A DNA stretch of 36,265 bases from SXMI01 sp964391365 (GTDB taxonomy: Bacteria; Actinomycetota; Acidimicrobiia; Acidimicrobiales; Microtrichaceae), in contig CAYMKW010000017.1 of assembly GCA_964391365.1 (NCBI GenBank), forward strand, positions 1 through 36,265, in the 5' to 3' direction. Positions 7,296 through 16,558 of the stretch are shown piece after piece (position 1 is the first letter of the stretch; each line of letters begins with the position of its first letter). The position numbers and the translations under genes were made by a program. The notes beneath the pieces are model-generated. The model was given only the letters and a program-made list of their open reading frames with translations, did no database searches and had not been told where the DNA came from.

Positions 7296-8372
7296 ATGGT
7301 CATGGCCGATCGGTCCGAGGTGCCCACGGCGAACCTGCCCCTCTCGGCGATCGCCGTGGCGGGACTCGCCCAGAACGTGATCACGGGGCTGGCCAAGGTT
7401 CCGTTCCGGCAGCCGTTCCACGGCGTGCTCTCACCGCTCGAGAACGTGGCGGCGGCCACCACCCGTCAGGTGGTGCGGACCTTCATGGGGTACTCGTCGT
7501 CGCTCCCGGTCGAGGAGTTCCGGTCCATCGAACTGGTGCTGGACCGGCTCAGTCGGGTGGTCCTGCCCCCGTGGGTCCGACTGCGCCGGGGCGTGGACCG
7601 GTCGACCGGCGAGATCGCCGGCGTCCCCGGCATCTGGCTCCGCCCGCGCGGGGTGACCCCTCGGGCGACGATCCTCTACCTGCACGGTGGCGGATACATC
7701 GGCACGTCACCCGAGATGTACACGGCGTGGGTGTCGACGCTGGTCGCCGGCACGGGGGCGGAGGCGTTCGTGCCCGACTACCGGCTCGCGCCGGAGTTCC
7801 CGTTCCCTGCGGGCGTCGACGACGCACGTGCCGTCCACGACGCGTTGCGTCCCCGGGCGGCGGGCGGCGTGCTGATCGTGGCCGGCGACTCCGGCGGCGG
7901 TGGGCTGGCGACCTCGCTGGTCGAGGACCTCGACGAGCGGGGTGAGCCGGGCCCCGACGGGCTGGTGCTCCTGTCGCCCGAGGTCGACCTGGACCTGGAC
8001 GACCCCTCGATCTCCGAGAACGCGATGAGCGACATCCTCCCGTGGAACATCCCGGTGAGCCCGTACCTGCGTGGGGTCGACCCGGCTGATCACCGGGTGT
8101 CCGCGCTGCACGCCCGGGTCGACTGCTACCCGCCGACGATCGTCGTCTCGGGTGGTGCCGAGATGTTCCGTGACTCGGTCCGCCGACTGGTGGCGCGGAT
8201 GGAAGAGGAGGACGTTGCTGTGCAGGCCGTCGAGGTGGACGGCGCCTTCCACGTCTTCCCGATCCTGTTGCCGTGGTCGCACTGTGCCAAGGACGTCGTC
8301 GAGCGGATCGATGACTTCGTGGATGGGCTCGTGGAGCCCGTCCGCAGCGCCAGCCCGGCGCACGCGGACTGA
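7296..8372 (+). CDS. Alpha/beta hydrolase, hormone-sensitive-lipase family (esterase/lipase)
   Basis: 358 residues starting at the ATG at 7296, preceded by TGAGG. The oxyanion-hole motif HGGGYIG lies near residue 129 and the nucleophile elbow GDSGGGG near residue 197, the pattern of HSL (family IV) carboxylesterases. The C-terminal catalytic histidine is likely in GAFHVFPI near 317. The roughly 100-residue N-terminal cap before the HGGG motif is as usual in the family. Substrates are typically short- to medium-chain acyl esters. It is divergent from the GNAT gene with about 100 bases between the starts, so the two promoters must share that gap. The family call is firm; the natural substrate is unknown. 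Confidence 0.9.
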   Translation: MVMADRSEVPTANLPLSAIAVAGLAQNVITGLAKVPFRQPFHGVLSPLENVAAATTRQVVRTFMGYSSSLPVEEFRSIELVLDRLSRVVLPPWVRLRRGVDRSTGEIAGVPGIWLRPRGVTPRATILYLHGGGYIGTSPEMYTAWVSTLVAGTGAEAFVPDYRLAPEFPFPAGVDDARAVHDALRPRAAGGVLIVAGDSGGGGLATSLVEDLDERGEPGPDGLVLLSPEVDLDLDDPSISENAMSDILPWNIPVSPYLRGVDPADHRVSALHARVDCYPPTIVVSGGAEMFRDSVRRLVARMEEEDVAVQAVEVDGAFHVFPILLPWSHCAKDVVERIDDFVDGLVEPVRSASPAHAD

Positions 8373-8380
8373 CGGCCCAC

Positions 8381-8772
8381 TCAGTCCCACATCCACTCGA
8401 GGCGTCGGGCCAGGTCACGCGACCGGAAGGTCTCGTAGGACCACACGCCCGTCCGATCGGGGAGCTCCGGATGCGTCAGGTCCGGGAGGAAGACGGTGGC
8501 GTGCGTCCCGCTGACCTCCCACACGGCCCGGACGTACCAGGGGCCTTCCCACCGGATCAGCATCTCGTGCTCCTCAGCGCTGAGCGGTCCGAGCAGGTCG
8601 GCGTCGCAGTACGAGTCGGGGTTCCGGACCAGTACGGGGAAGTCGAGTCCCTCCAGCGCTGCCGGATACCAGCCGTCGAGGCGGATCGGCCGGCTCGGGA
8701 CGGCGCGACCGAGGAGCGCGGTGACCACCTCGGGCGCACGCAGCGTGCCGTAGGCGAGCACCCAGTGGGCCA
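8381..8772 (-). CDS. Gamma-glutamylcyclotransferase-like (AIG2) protein, 5' end lost in gap
   Basis: About 130 residues are visible before the N run. The first ones contain LAYGTLR, the glycine-rich loop that opens the GGCT/AIG2 fold, so very little is missing at the N-terminus. Downstream are LDGWYPAALEGLDFPVLV and ADLLGPLSAEEHEMLIRWEG, the latter carrying candidate catalytic glutamates, and a YVRAVWEV strand. Proteins of this fold form 5-oxoproline from gamma-glutamyl amines or peptides; many bacterial members are unassigned. It lies after the DUF4239/solute-binding gene on the same strand but in another frame, beyond a 100-N gap. The stop at 8381 faces that of the esterase only 8 bases away. 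Confidence 0.75.
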
Positions 8773-8872
8773 NNNNNNNNNNNNNNNNNNNNNNNNNNNN
8801 NNNNNNNNNNNNNNNNNNNNNNNNNNNNNNNNNNNNNNNNNNNNNNNNNNNNNNNNNNNNNNNNNNNNNNNN
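8773..8872. other. Assembly gap (100 N)
   Basis: A run of exactly 100 N, probably a placeholder. The solute-binding domain on one side still lacks roughly 60-80 residues and the next gene lacks its start, so the true gap is likely longer than 100 bases. Confidence 0.95.
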
Positions 8873-10149
8873 CGGAGCCCGTCGAGCAGCTCCTCCGGGG
8901 TGGCGAACTCGACGATCTTGACGCCCGGCGGCCGGTTCGCCTCGACGAACAACTCCCCCGTCGTCTCGGCGAGCACGCCGACGGCCGATCCGCTCAGGTC
9001 GTCGAGTCCGGCGACATCCAGCTCGTTGGACGGCACCAGCATGGCCTGGTCGACCTGCAGGTAGGGCCGGCTGAAGTCGACGATCTCCTCGCGCTCCGGT
9101 GTGATCGAGATCGCGGAGATCGCAGCGTCGCACTGGCCGACCCGGACCGCCCGGAAGATCCGGTCGAACGGTTGCTCGCTGATCACCAGGGTTCGTCCGG
9201 CCCCGTCGGCGATGTTCTGGGCCAGATCGATGTCGAAGCCGGTGTATCCGGACGGGGAGTCGCCGGTCGGGTCCTCGTACTCGAACGGCGGGTACGGCGC
9301 GTCCGTGCAGACGACCAGTGGGGTCTCGCCCCGCTCGACGATCGCGAACGTGCCGGGTTCGAGCGGACGACCATCCCGGTCGCAGGGCAGGACCTCGCCG
9401 GTAGGCAGCTGGCTCTCCATTCGGGCGATCGCGTTCTCGACGGCTCCGGGCTGCACCCGGATGATGCCGGTGAACGGCTCCTCGAGCTGTTCGATCATGA
9501 ACAGCGTGCCGCCGAGCAACGCGGCCAGGAGCAGGGCCAGGGCGAGTACCACTCGTCGCCGCATGTCGGGGACTGCCAGCGTCGTGATCACGAGCATCAC
9601 CCCGATGACGGCCCCGACCAGAATCGCCAACGTCAACACCGGAAGGTTCGGCTTGGCGTCGAACAGGCGGGCGGCTCGGGCCTCGGTCTGCTGCCGGTTG
9701 AGCGAGACGACCTGACCGACGACTGAGCCCGGACCGTCGAGGACGTCCGGGACCTGTTGGTTGAACTCGCCGGCCCACCACTCGGTCTCGGGTGAAGGTG
9801 CACCCTCGGCCAACGCCGGGAACTCGAGGCGGGCAACCGAACGGGCGTAACAGACGGCGCTGGCCCGGAGGTCGTCGCCACTGCCGTCGGGGAGCAGGCC
9901 GGCGTTCTCGAAGAGCAACTCGACCGAGGCGGCCTCCTGGCTGACCGCCTGGTTCGTACGCTGGAACGTCGTGGTCGCCTGGGCCACCACGAAGGCCGTC
10001 AGGAACACCGCGAGGGTCACGACGGGGCCGACGAAGGCCTCGGTCTTGATGCCCTGGAAGTCGCCTCTGAACAGGCCCGAGACCCGGGGGCGCAGGATGA
10101 AGACGCCGACGAGAACGGCCAGTACGGCTGCAGCCAGGGCCCAGATCAC
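8873..10149 (-). CDS. DUF4239 membrane domain fused to a family 3 solute-binding domain (3' end in gap)
   Basis: 425 residues are visible from the ATG at 10149. The N-terminal 240 residues have hydrophobic helices at about 1-20, 38-60, 172-195 and 202-220 enclosing an extracytoplasmic or cytoplasmic loop, the layout of DUF4239 (bestrophin-like) proteins. From about residue 275 a periplasmic-binding-protein type domain follows: LVVCTDAPYPPFEY, GYTGFDIDLAQNIAD, FDRIFRAVRVGQCDAAISAI and EIVDFSRPYL are classic for amino-acid-type (SBP_bac_3) binding proteins. No ABC permease or ATPase is nearby, so a ligand-sensing or ligand-gated role fits better than ordinary uptake (inference). It starts 45 bases after the LtrA stop, on the same strand. 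Confidence 0.78.
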
Positions 10150-10194
10150 CGATCCATGGTGCGTGCTGCGAGCGGCCGGTGCAAAACAACGCGG

Positions 10195-11343
10195 TCAGTC
10201 GAGGACCTGTGGTGTCTCCGTCTCATCCATGCGCCTGATCACGAACGACGCGGTGCCGAGCACCAGGATCGCCACCACGACGGTCGCCTCCTCCTCGAAC
10301 CCCTGCGTCAGTTGCAGGATTCCGAACGCCACCGTCAGCGCTGCGGCAGCGATCAGGTGGACACGCGCCCGGCGGCGGCTCAACTCGGTGCCATGGGTGA
10401 GGTTGAGGATCGAGAGCGAGACGGCGATGACCACCAGCGGGAGCAGGATCATGCGGATGTAGGCGGGTTCGACGGCGTCGATGGTGGGGTTGAGGATCAG
10501 CGAGAGCCCTACCGCCAGCGACATGATCGACACGTGCAACGGGAGGTGTGCCGCGATCCAGACGCGTCGTCGGCCGGTGCCGTCGGGCAGCCCCGCAGCT
10601 GCCACGTCCGTGAAGTAGAGCCACCAGATGATGTAGACGATCCCGAACGTGAGCGGCAGTCCGATCAGGTCGACCCGGTCCAGCGGTTCCTCGGTGGCCA
10701 CCAGTCCGATCTTCAGAAAGGACTCACCCAACACGATGATCGTGAACTCGCCGAAACGGTGGACCAGGTGGTGGGCGTCCAGCGTCTCGTCCACGTTCGA
10801 GGACCGTCCGGGGTAGATGATGATGGCGAGCGCCGCCACCCAGACGATCCAGTACCAGTTGTCGCCGTAGAGCGGGGATCCGGCGAAGAGCAGGGCAGCC
10901 ACGAGGGTGCGGCCGGCGTGGTGCGCGACGTACGGGGCGATCTCCGGCCGGTCGCGTCGGGCCGACCGGAACTGCAGTGTCAGCGTGATCAGGACCACGG
11001 CGTAGAGCGGCCCGACCAACTCGGTGTTGTTGCCGATGGTGTCGTCGGCCGCGATCGCCACGACCAGGATCAACCCCATCTGGGCCACGGTGAGCACCCG
11101 CGGCCAGACGCGTTGCAGCGTCGTACGGTTCGTGAGCAGCGTGGTCTCGAGCCACGCGACCCAGATCATCCCGGCGATGATCATGAGCCACGCCGAGTGC
11201 GTGATCGTCTTGTTGTTCGAGTACGAACTCGACAGGACGACGATGGCCGCGACGAAGGCCAGGTCGTAGAAGAGTTCGAGCCACGACTGGTTCGGCCCGG
11301 GTGTCAGCAGGCGGCGCCGACCGGCGTCGGGTTCCTTGCTCAC
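10195..11343 (-). CDS. LtrA (low temperature requirement A) family membrane protein
   Basis: 382 residues from a GTG at 11343, with GGAGGG about ten bases upstream; the upstream in-frame extension to 11409 overlaps the SnoaL-like gene and is rejected. The N-terminus has the LtrA signature SWLELFYDLAFVAAI just after an arginine-rich start. About ten hydrophobic helices follow, with HHLVHRFGEFTIIVLGESFLKI, another conserved LtrA block. LtrA was named from a Listeria low-temperature growth locus, but the molecular function is not established. The start is 4 bases after the SnoaL-like stop, so it belongs to the prfC-headed run. Confidence 0.9.
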   Translation of the reverse strand: MSKEPDAGRRRLLTPGPNQSWLELFYDLAFVAAIVVLSSSYSNNKTITHSAWLMIIAGMIWVAWLETTLLTNRTTLQRVWPRVLTVAQMGLILVVAIAADDTIGNNTELVGPLYAVVLITLTLQFRSARRDRPEIAPYVAHHAGRTLVAALLFAGSPLYGDNWYWIVWVAALAIIIYPGRSSNVDETLDAHHLVHRFGEFTIIVLGESFLKIGLVATEEPLDRVDLIGLPLTFGIVYIIWWLYFTDVAAAGLPDGTGRRRVWIAAHLPLHVSIMSLAVGLSLILNPTIDAVEPAYIRMILLPLVVIAVSLSILNLTHGTELSRRRARVHLIAAAALTVAFGILQLTQGFEEEATVVVAILVLGTASFVIRRMDETETPQVLD

Positions 11344-11347
11344 GGCC

Positions 11348-11845
11348 TCAGCCCTCCGACGACGATCGTGTCGTGTCGTCGACCGGGGGGAACACGCCGC
11401 CGTCGGCACCTGTTCGGCCGAGCGACCGGTAGCGGCGGGTTGCGAACCGCCAGTGGCCGCCGCGGCGTTCGACCAGATCGTCGTAGCGGCCGTAGGCGGT
11501 CGTCCACTCGCCGTCCACAGCGTTCCGTCGGATCTCGCACATGTGCAGCCGGGCCCCGGCCCGGGACCCGTCTCCGGCCGGGTCGGGCCAGGTCACCAGG
11601 TTGAGCGGCACGAACTCGAAGAAGTCGAACCGCTCGACGGCACCGCCGATGAACTCGCCGAGCGCAGCTGGTCCGACGACCTCGAACGCCGGACGGGTGA
11701 CGGTGTCGATGTGCACCACGGCCTCGGGGAGGAACAGGTCGACCAGTTCGTTCCAGGCCCTGCGGGTGACGGTGTCCGCGTAGGCGGCGACCAGTCGGTC
11801 GATCCCGTGGTGGTCCTCCGCCGGTAGCTCCGCTCGATGTGTCAC
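11348..11845 (-). CDS. SnoaL-like / NTF2-fold protein
   Basis: 165 residues from the GTG at 11845, which overlaps the stop of the upstream acyltransferase/toroid gene as GTGA. The pattern is typical of the SnoaL_4 type: an N-terminal helix (DRLVAAYADTVTRRAWNEL), DLFLPEAVVHIDT, then long strands ending in TTAYGRYDDLVERRGGHWRF. Members include isomerases, dehydratases and ring-hydroxylating beta-subunit-like proteins, and many unassigned small-molecule-binding proteins. Coupling to the upstream fusion protein suggests that they act together, but no pathway can be named. Confidence 0.8.
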   Translation of the reverse strand: MTHRAELPAEDHHGIDRLVAAYADTVTRRAWNELVDLFLPEAVVHIDTVTRPAFEVVGPAALGEFIGGAVERFDFFEFVPLNLVTWPDPAGDGSRAGARLHMCEIRRNAVDGEWTTAYGRYDDLVERRGGHWRFATRRYRSLGRTGADGGVFPPVDDTTRSSSEG

Positions 11846-13644
11846 GGTGTGCGACCGGGTGCCGACAGGGGAGGGCCGAGGGTGTCGGAACCGACGGGCT
11901 CCGGACGGTGCACACCCCTCGGACGCCACGGCAGCGAGTCCGCGGCGCCCAGGTGGTCGGCGAGCAGGAACGCGATCGACAACCACATCTCGGTGCCCTG
12001 CAGGCCGGGCGGCTGGTCGGGCGAGAAGGCGAAGCCCTGACCGTCGACCCAGTGGGCCGGCAGGTCGTGGAGCATGCGCCGTGCGGCGTCGCGCAGCTCG
12101 TCGCGACGGTGCTCGGTCTGCTTCGTGCACAGCCAGATGGGGTGGACGACGTCGAGCACGTTGCAGGCGGTCCGTTCCCGGTCGGCGAACCAACCGTGCT
12201 GGCGGGAGTGGGCGGCGACGGTGTCGAGCACCTCCTCGGGGTGGGGGACGGCGACACCGAACTGGGCGAAGGTGCCCCGGACCGCCCGGTACCAGCCGTT
12301 GACCGGCATGAGCCAGCCCCACGTCCGATTGGGGCCACCCCACATGCCGGTGAGCGGATCGACCCGGCGGGTCATCCACCCGATGACGCCGTCGATGGGG
12401 TCGTCCAGTCCGTGGTGGCGTCGGTTCTGGTAGGCGGCAGTGCCCCAGAAGTCGACCCAGGCGCCGGCGGGCCAGGCCAGTTCCGGCCACGGGAGCGCGT
12501 CCAGTCGTCCCAGCAGGTCCTCGGTCGTGCAGTCGTGGACGACGTGGACGGGGTGCTCCATGTGGCTGCCGAGGACCTCGAGCGCATAGCCGACCGAGAG
12601 CACTCCGTACTGGTGCCACTCGGCGTCGTGGTCGAGCGCGAGTGGATCCGGTCCCAGCGCCGGTTCGTGTGGCTCGGTGACGAGCCCGGTGACCGGGTCC
12701 TGGAGGCCCCGGAGCCAAGAGGTCAGTTCCTCGACCGGTCCGGCGCGCGCCACATCGCCGAAGGCCGCGGCGATCTCGATGGCGTCGCAGGTCGGTCGGA
12801 TCCGCTGTGGGCCGCCCGGAACGTCGACGTAGCGGACGGCGGCTCCCTCAGGTGTCCGGTGGTGGTCCAGCACGTCGGGCCACTGCTCGGCGACACGTTC
12901 GATCCAGCGCTCAACATCGGTCCGCCTCTGGATGAAGCTCGGTGTGCTGCGTTCCGACGTCCGACGGTCGGCGATCACGCGGGCCGGCACTCCGGCGACC
13001 ACCGACCACGGTGGGACGTCGCGAGTGATCACCGCTCCGGCGGCGACGACGCTGTGGGCCCCGATCGTCACGCCGTCGGTGACGACTGCGTGGGTGCCGA
13101 TCCAGACGTCGTCCTCGACGACGATGCCGCGTTCGTCCAGTCCCTGGAGCCAGATCGGTGTGTCCAGGTCGTCGAAGACATGGTTGAACCCGAACAGCGC
13201 GGCGTGGGAGGCGATCCGCACCCCGTTGCCGAGGCGCACCCGTCCTGCCAGCGTGACGTACGGGTTGAGCGACACGTCGTCGCCGATCACCAGTCGGTCG
13301 CGCAGCACGCAGCCGTGCGCCGCGAAGCTGCGGTCCCCCATGCGCAGCGACTCGCAGGCGACGTGTGCGCCCTCCGCCACGTAGACACGGCTCCCGAACT
13401 CGGCGCCGGTGCGGCGCCGCAGCTCGTCCTGCCGTTCCGCTTGGCCGGGCCACAGCTCCTCCGGGCCCCACACGGCGATCCAGGGCTCGATCTCGACCTG
13501 CTCGGACGGCTCCCGATCGAGGTCGGCCCCGTCGGCGGTTCCCTCGTTGCCCGGCTCCACCGGACCATCTTGGCCGCTGGGCGCTCCCGTCGACACCCCG
13601 GCCCGGGGATGCTGCGGCTCAGCCGCTCCGCTGGTCGAGCTCAC
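11842..13644 (-). CDS. Hexapeptide-repeat acyltransferase fused to an alpha/alpha-toroid domain
   Basis: 600 residues from a GTG at 13644 that overlaps the prfC stop by 26 bases; an in-frame GTG at 13596 is an alternative. After a disordered 50-residue lead comes a left-handed beta-helix acetyltransferase (about 85-235): repeated hexapeptides such as IGDDVSLNPYVTLAGRVRLG, a candidate catalytic His in GFNHVF, and VVEDDVWIGTHAVV ending in VVAGVPARVI, as in maltose/virginiamycin O-acetyltransferases. The remaining 340 residues are helical and rich in Trp and His (AWVDFWGTAAYQNRRHHG, RTWGWLMPVNGWYRAV), resembling terpenoid-cyclase/toroid or glycoside-hydrolase-like alpha/alpha barrels. Probably a cytoplasmic enzyme that binds a sugar or polyprenyl-type acceptor (inference). 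The following SnoaL-like gene is coupled to it. Confidence 0.75.
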   Translation of the reverse strand: MSSTSGAAEPQHPRAGVSTGAPSGQDGPVEPGNEGTADGADLDREPSEQVEIEPWIAVWGPEELWPGQAERQDELRRRTGAEFGSRVYVAEGAHVACESLRMGDRSFAAHGCVLRDRLVIGDDVSLNPYVTLAGRVRLGNGVRIASHAALFGFNHVFDDLDTPIWLQGLDERGIVVEDDVWIGTHAVVTDGVTIGAHSVVAAGAVITRDVPPWSVVAGVPARVIADRRTSERSTPSFIQRRTDVERWIERVAEQWPDVLDHHRTPEGAAVRYVDVPGGPQRIRPTCDAIEIAAAFGDVARAGPVEELTSWLRGLQDPVTGLVTEPHEPALGPDPLALDHDAEWHQYGVLSVGYALEVLGSHMEHPVHVVHDCTTEDLLGRLDALPWPELAWPAGAWVDFWGTAAYQNRRHHGLDDPIDGVIGWMTRRVDPLTGMWGGPNRTWGWLMPVNGWYRAVRGTFAQFGVAVPHPEEVLDTVAAHSRQHGWFADRERTACNVLDVVHPIWLCTKQTEHRRDELRDAARRMLHDLPAHWVDGQGFAFSPDQPPGLQGTEMWLSIAFLLADHLGAADSLPWRPRGVHRPEPVGSDTLGPPLSAPGRTP

Positions 13645-15214
13645 CCTCGGCGACCAGGCGGTCCAGCGTCAGTTCGGGGTGCTCGGCCTCGAGCCGGTCG
13701 AGCCAGTAGGTCGACTCGAACAGGGCGAGCAGCTCGCCGTCGGTCCGCTCCATCACTTCGACGCCCTGCATGGCACGCAGTGCCGCCCGTGAGTCGCCGT
13801 CGGTCCGCCGCGCCACCCGGAACCGCGTCGGCGTGAGCTCCACCGGAGCTCCGAACTCCTCGCTCAGCCGATGCGTCGCCACCTCGAACTGCAGGGCACC
13901 GACCGCCGCCAGCACCGGCGCCTGATCGCCGAAGTCCGGGTCGCGCAGCACCTGCACCACACCCTCCTCGTCGAGCTGACGGATCCCGTTGCGGAACTGC
14001 TTGGAGCGGCGCACATCGGTCGTGCGCGCCACGGCGAAGTGCTCCGGGGCGAAGGCGGGGATGGGGGGGAACGTCACGGGGTCGGACTCGTACAGCGAGT
14101 CGCCGACCCGCACGTCGCCGGCGTTCACCAGACCGACCACATCGCCGGGGAACGCCTCCTCGAGTGTCTCGCGCTCGGAGCCGAACACCGAGTGCGCGTA
14201 CTTGGTGGCGAACGGCTTGCCGGTCCGGCCGTGCGTGACGACCATGCCCCGCTCGAATCGACCCGAGCAGACGCGCACGAAGGCGATCCGGTCGCGGTGG
14301 GCCTTGTCCATGTTGGCCTGGACCTTGAACACGAACCCGGAGAACGGCGCGTCGAGCGGTCTCGGATGGCCGTCGACGTCCGGCCGGGGACCGGGCGCGG
14401 GGACCTCGTCGACGACCGTGTCGAGGAGCAGTCGGACACCGAAGTTGGTGAGCGCGGATCCGAACAGCACCGGGGTGGTCTCGCCCGCCAGGAACAGCTC
14501 GGTGTCGTGGTCGGTGCCGTCGAGCAGCTCGAGCTCGTCGCGGGCCTGGGTCCAGGCCTCGCCCTCCTCGGTGGCGGCGCGCTCGGCGTCGACCTCCTCC
14601 TCGTGGGCCTCGGTCGCACCGTGGGCGGTCCGGGTGAACCTGGTGAACGTACCGGTGCGGCGGTCGACGACACCCCGGAAGTCCCCGGAGATCCCGACGG
14701 GCCAGGTGACCGGCGTGCACATGATCGAGAGGTGCGACTCGATGTCGTCGATCAGCTCGAACCCGCTCAGGCCGGGACGGTCCCACTTGTTGATGTAGGT
14801 GATGAGTGGCAGCCCGCGATCGCGGCACACCTCGAAGAGCTTGAGGGTCTGGGCCTCGATCCCCTTGGCGGCGTCGAGCACCATGATCGCGGCGTCGCAG
14901 GCGGTGAGCACCCGGTAGGTGTCCTCGGAGAAGTCCCGGTGGCCCGGGGTGTCGAGCAGGTTGACCACGCAGTCCCGGTAGGGGAACTGCAGGACGGTCG
15001 AGGTGATCGAGATCCCGCGCTGCTGCTCCAGCTCCATCCAGTCCGAGGTGGCCGAGCGCCGGTCACCCCGGGCCTTGACCGCTCCGGCCGACCGGCCGAG
15101 CGCTCCGCCGTAGAGCAGGAGCTTCTCGGTGAGCGTCGTCTTGCCAGCGTCCGGGTGCGAAATGATCGCAAAGGTGCGACGGTGGTTCGCCTCGGCGGCT
15201 GGGTCAGCGGACAC
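13619..15214 (-). CDS. prfC: Peptide chain release factor 3
   Basis: 531 residues from the GTG at 15214; a TTG at 15226 in frame would add four residues. GTPase motifs are complete: G1 SHPDAGKTT (19-27), G3 DTPGHRDFSEDTYR and G4 NKWDRPG. Domain II and the RF3 C-terminal domain follow, ending near LDRLVAEGELDQRSG, at the usual length for RF3 (about 530). RF3 is the GTPase that recycles RF1 and RF2 from the ribosome after peptide release and takes part in post-peptidyl-transfer quality control. It heads a minus-strand run of unrelated accessory genes with overlapping or near-touching ends. Confidence 0.95.
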   Translation of the reverse strand: MSADPAAEANHRRTFAIISHPDAGKTTLTEKLLLYGGALGRSAGAVKARGDRRSATSDWMELEQQRGISITSTVLQFPYRDCVVNLLDTPGHRDFSEDTYRVLTACDAAIMVLDAAKGIEAQTLKLFEVCRDRGLPLITYINKWDRPGLSGFELIDDIESHLSIMCTPVTWPVGISGDFRGVVDRRTGTFTRFTRTAHGATEAHEEEVDAERAATEEGEAWTQARDELELLDGTDHDTELFLAGETTPVLFGSALTNFGVRLLLDTVVDEVPAPGPRPDVDGHPRPLDAPFSGFVFKVQANMDKAHRDRIAFVRVCSGRFERGMVVTHGRTGKPFATKYAHSVFGSERETLEEAFPGDVVGLVNAGDVRVGDSLYESDPVTFPPIPAFAPEHFAVARTTDVRRSKQFRNGIRQLDEEGVVQVLRDPDFGDQAPVLAAVGALQFEVATHRLSEEFGAPVELTPTRFRVARRTDGDSRAALRAMQGVEVMERTDGELLALFESTYWLDRLEAEHPELTLDRLVAEGELDQRSG

Positions 15215-15286
15215 GGGACCACTCAACCTGCGCGGCGACGACGGTGCAAACCAGCGGCCTCAGCGGGCCGGTGGGTCGGCTCCCGC

Positions 15287-16483
15287 TCAGCCGACGGCCG
15301 TGTCGACGGCGGCGAGGAGCGCCGCGGTCCGGGGATCGCCCGCGAGACCGAAGTGCATCTTGTTCATCACGTAGCCGCCGGCGATCCGCCGGTCCGGGTC
15401 GGCGAACCCGACGGAGCCACCGGCGCCGTAGTGGCCGAAGGAGCGTCCGCCGACGAACGGTGACATCTCGGAGTGGCCCATGAAGCCGAGCGCGAACGGG
15501 ATGGGGAAGATCAGGACGCTGTCGGGTCCGGACACCTGCGGCACGATCGCCCGCTCCATGCTCTCGGGCTGCAGGGTGCGGACGCCGTCGGTCTCGACGA
15601 CGAGCGAGGAGTACATGCGGGCGAGCGACGGAGCGTTGGTGACGCCGTTGGCGGCGGGGATCTCGGCCGCCCGCAGACGGGGCTCGTTCCACGCCTGTTC
15701 GTCGGCGAGCGCCCCGCCCGGAGCGGTGAGGGCGCGGGCGATCAGGTTGCCCGGTCCCATGAACAGGTTGAGCATCTCGATCAGGCCCTGGGGGGCGTCA
15801 TCCGAACCGTCGCCCTCCTCGCTGAGCATCATCGGCTCGGGCCCTCCGCCCATCGGGATGAGCGGGGCCACGCGGCCCTGCTGGGCGTCCGGCAGCCCGA
15901 TCCAGAAGTCCAGTCCGAGCGGACCGGCGACCTCGTCGGCGAAGAACGTCCCGAGGCTCTTCCCGCTGATGCGCCGGACCACCTCGCCGACCAGCCAGCC
16001 GTACGTGACGGCGTGGTAGCCGTGCTGGGTGCCCGGCTCCCAGACCGGGGTGGACTCCGCCAGGGCCGCCGTCACCGTGTCCCAGTCGAGCGCCTCGTCC
16101 AGGGTCATGGATCGGTCGGTGTCGATCAGGCCCGCCTTGTGGCACAACAGCCAGCTCACCGGGACGTCGCCCTTCTCGGCGGCGGCGAACTCCGGCCAGT
16201 ACTCGGCGACCGGGGCGTCCAGGTCGAGTTCGCCCCGTTCGGCCAGCAGGTGGGCGCACACCGCAGTGGCGCCCTTGGTCGTCGAGAACACCATCTGGAG
16301 GGTGTCCTCGTCGTACGGCCGACCGTCGGCGTCGGCCACGCCGCCCGTGAGCGCCACGACCTGTTCACCCTCGACGTAGAGCGAGAAGCCGGCTCCGACC
16401 TCGCCGTGCTCGGCGAAGTTGGCCTCGAAGGCGTCGGCGACGGCCTCGAACCCGGGCTCGACCTGTCCTCGGATGTCGGTCAC
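15287..16483 (-). CDS. Serine hydrolase, EstB-like class C beta-lactamase family
   Basis: 398 residues from a GTG at 16483 and no signal peptide, so probably cytoplasmic. The catalytic SxxK is STTK at 67-70 inside VFSTTKGATAV, the second-motif tyrosine is in YHAVTYGWL (Tyr156), and a C-terminal GHYGAGGS supplies the third motif. This YHA/GHYG variant is characteristic of the EstB/lipolytic-esterase branch rather than of true beta-lactamases. Actinobacteria carry many paralogues acting on small esters; another family member lies at 2770-4395. The stop is about 70 bases from the prfC start on the same strand, so the two may be co-transcribed. Substrate unknown. Confidence 0.9.
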   Translation of the reverse strand: MTDIRGQVEPGFEAVADAFEANFAEHGEVGAGFSLYVEGEQVVALTGGVADADGRPYDEDTLQMVFSTTKGATAVCAHLLAERGELDLDAPVAEYWPEFAAAEKGDVPVSWLLCHKAGLIDTDRSMTLDEALDWDTVTAALAESTPVWEPGTQHGYHAVTYGWLVGEVVRRISGKSLGTFFADEVAGPLGLDFWIGLPDAQQGRVAPLIPMGGGPEPMMLSEEGDGSDDAPQGLIEMLNLFMGPGNLIARALTAPGGALADEQAWNEPRLRAAEIPAANGVTNAPSLARMYSSLVVETDGVRTLQPESMERAIVPQVSGPDSVLIFPIPFALGFMGHSEMSPFVGGRSFGHYGAGGSVGFADPDRRIAGGYVMNKMHFGLAGDPRTAALLAAVDTAVG

Positions 16484-16558
16484 GGGGAACCTCAGTTCGG
16501 GGCCACCCGGTGGCGGCTCGCTGCACCCGGCTGGGCGTCGCGAGCGTACTCCGGGGAC

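Noticed and set aside
8381..10189. Single 602-residue frame across the 100-N gap
   Set aside because: The real solute-binding and cyclotransferase-like genes are in different frames; the join through N is artificial.
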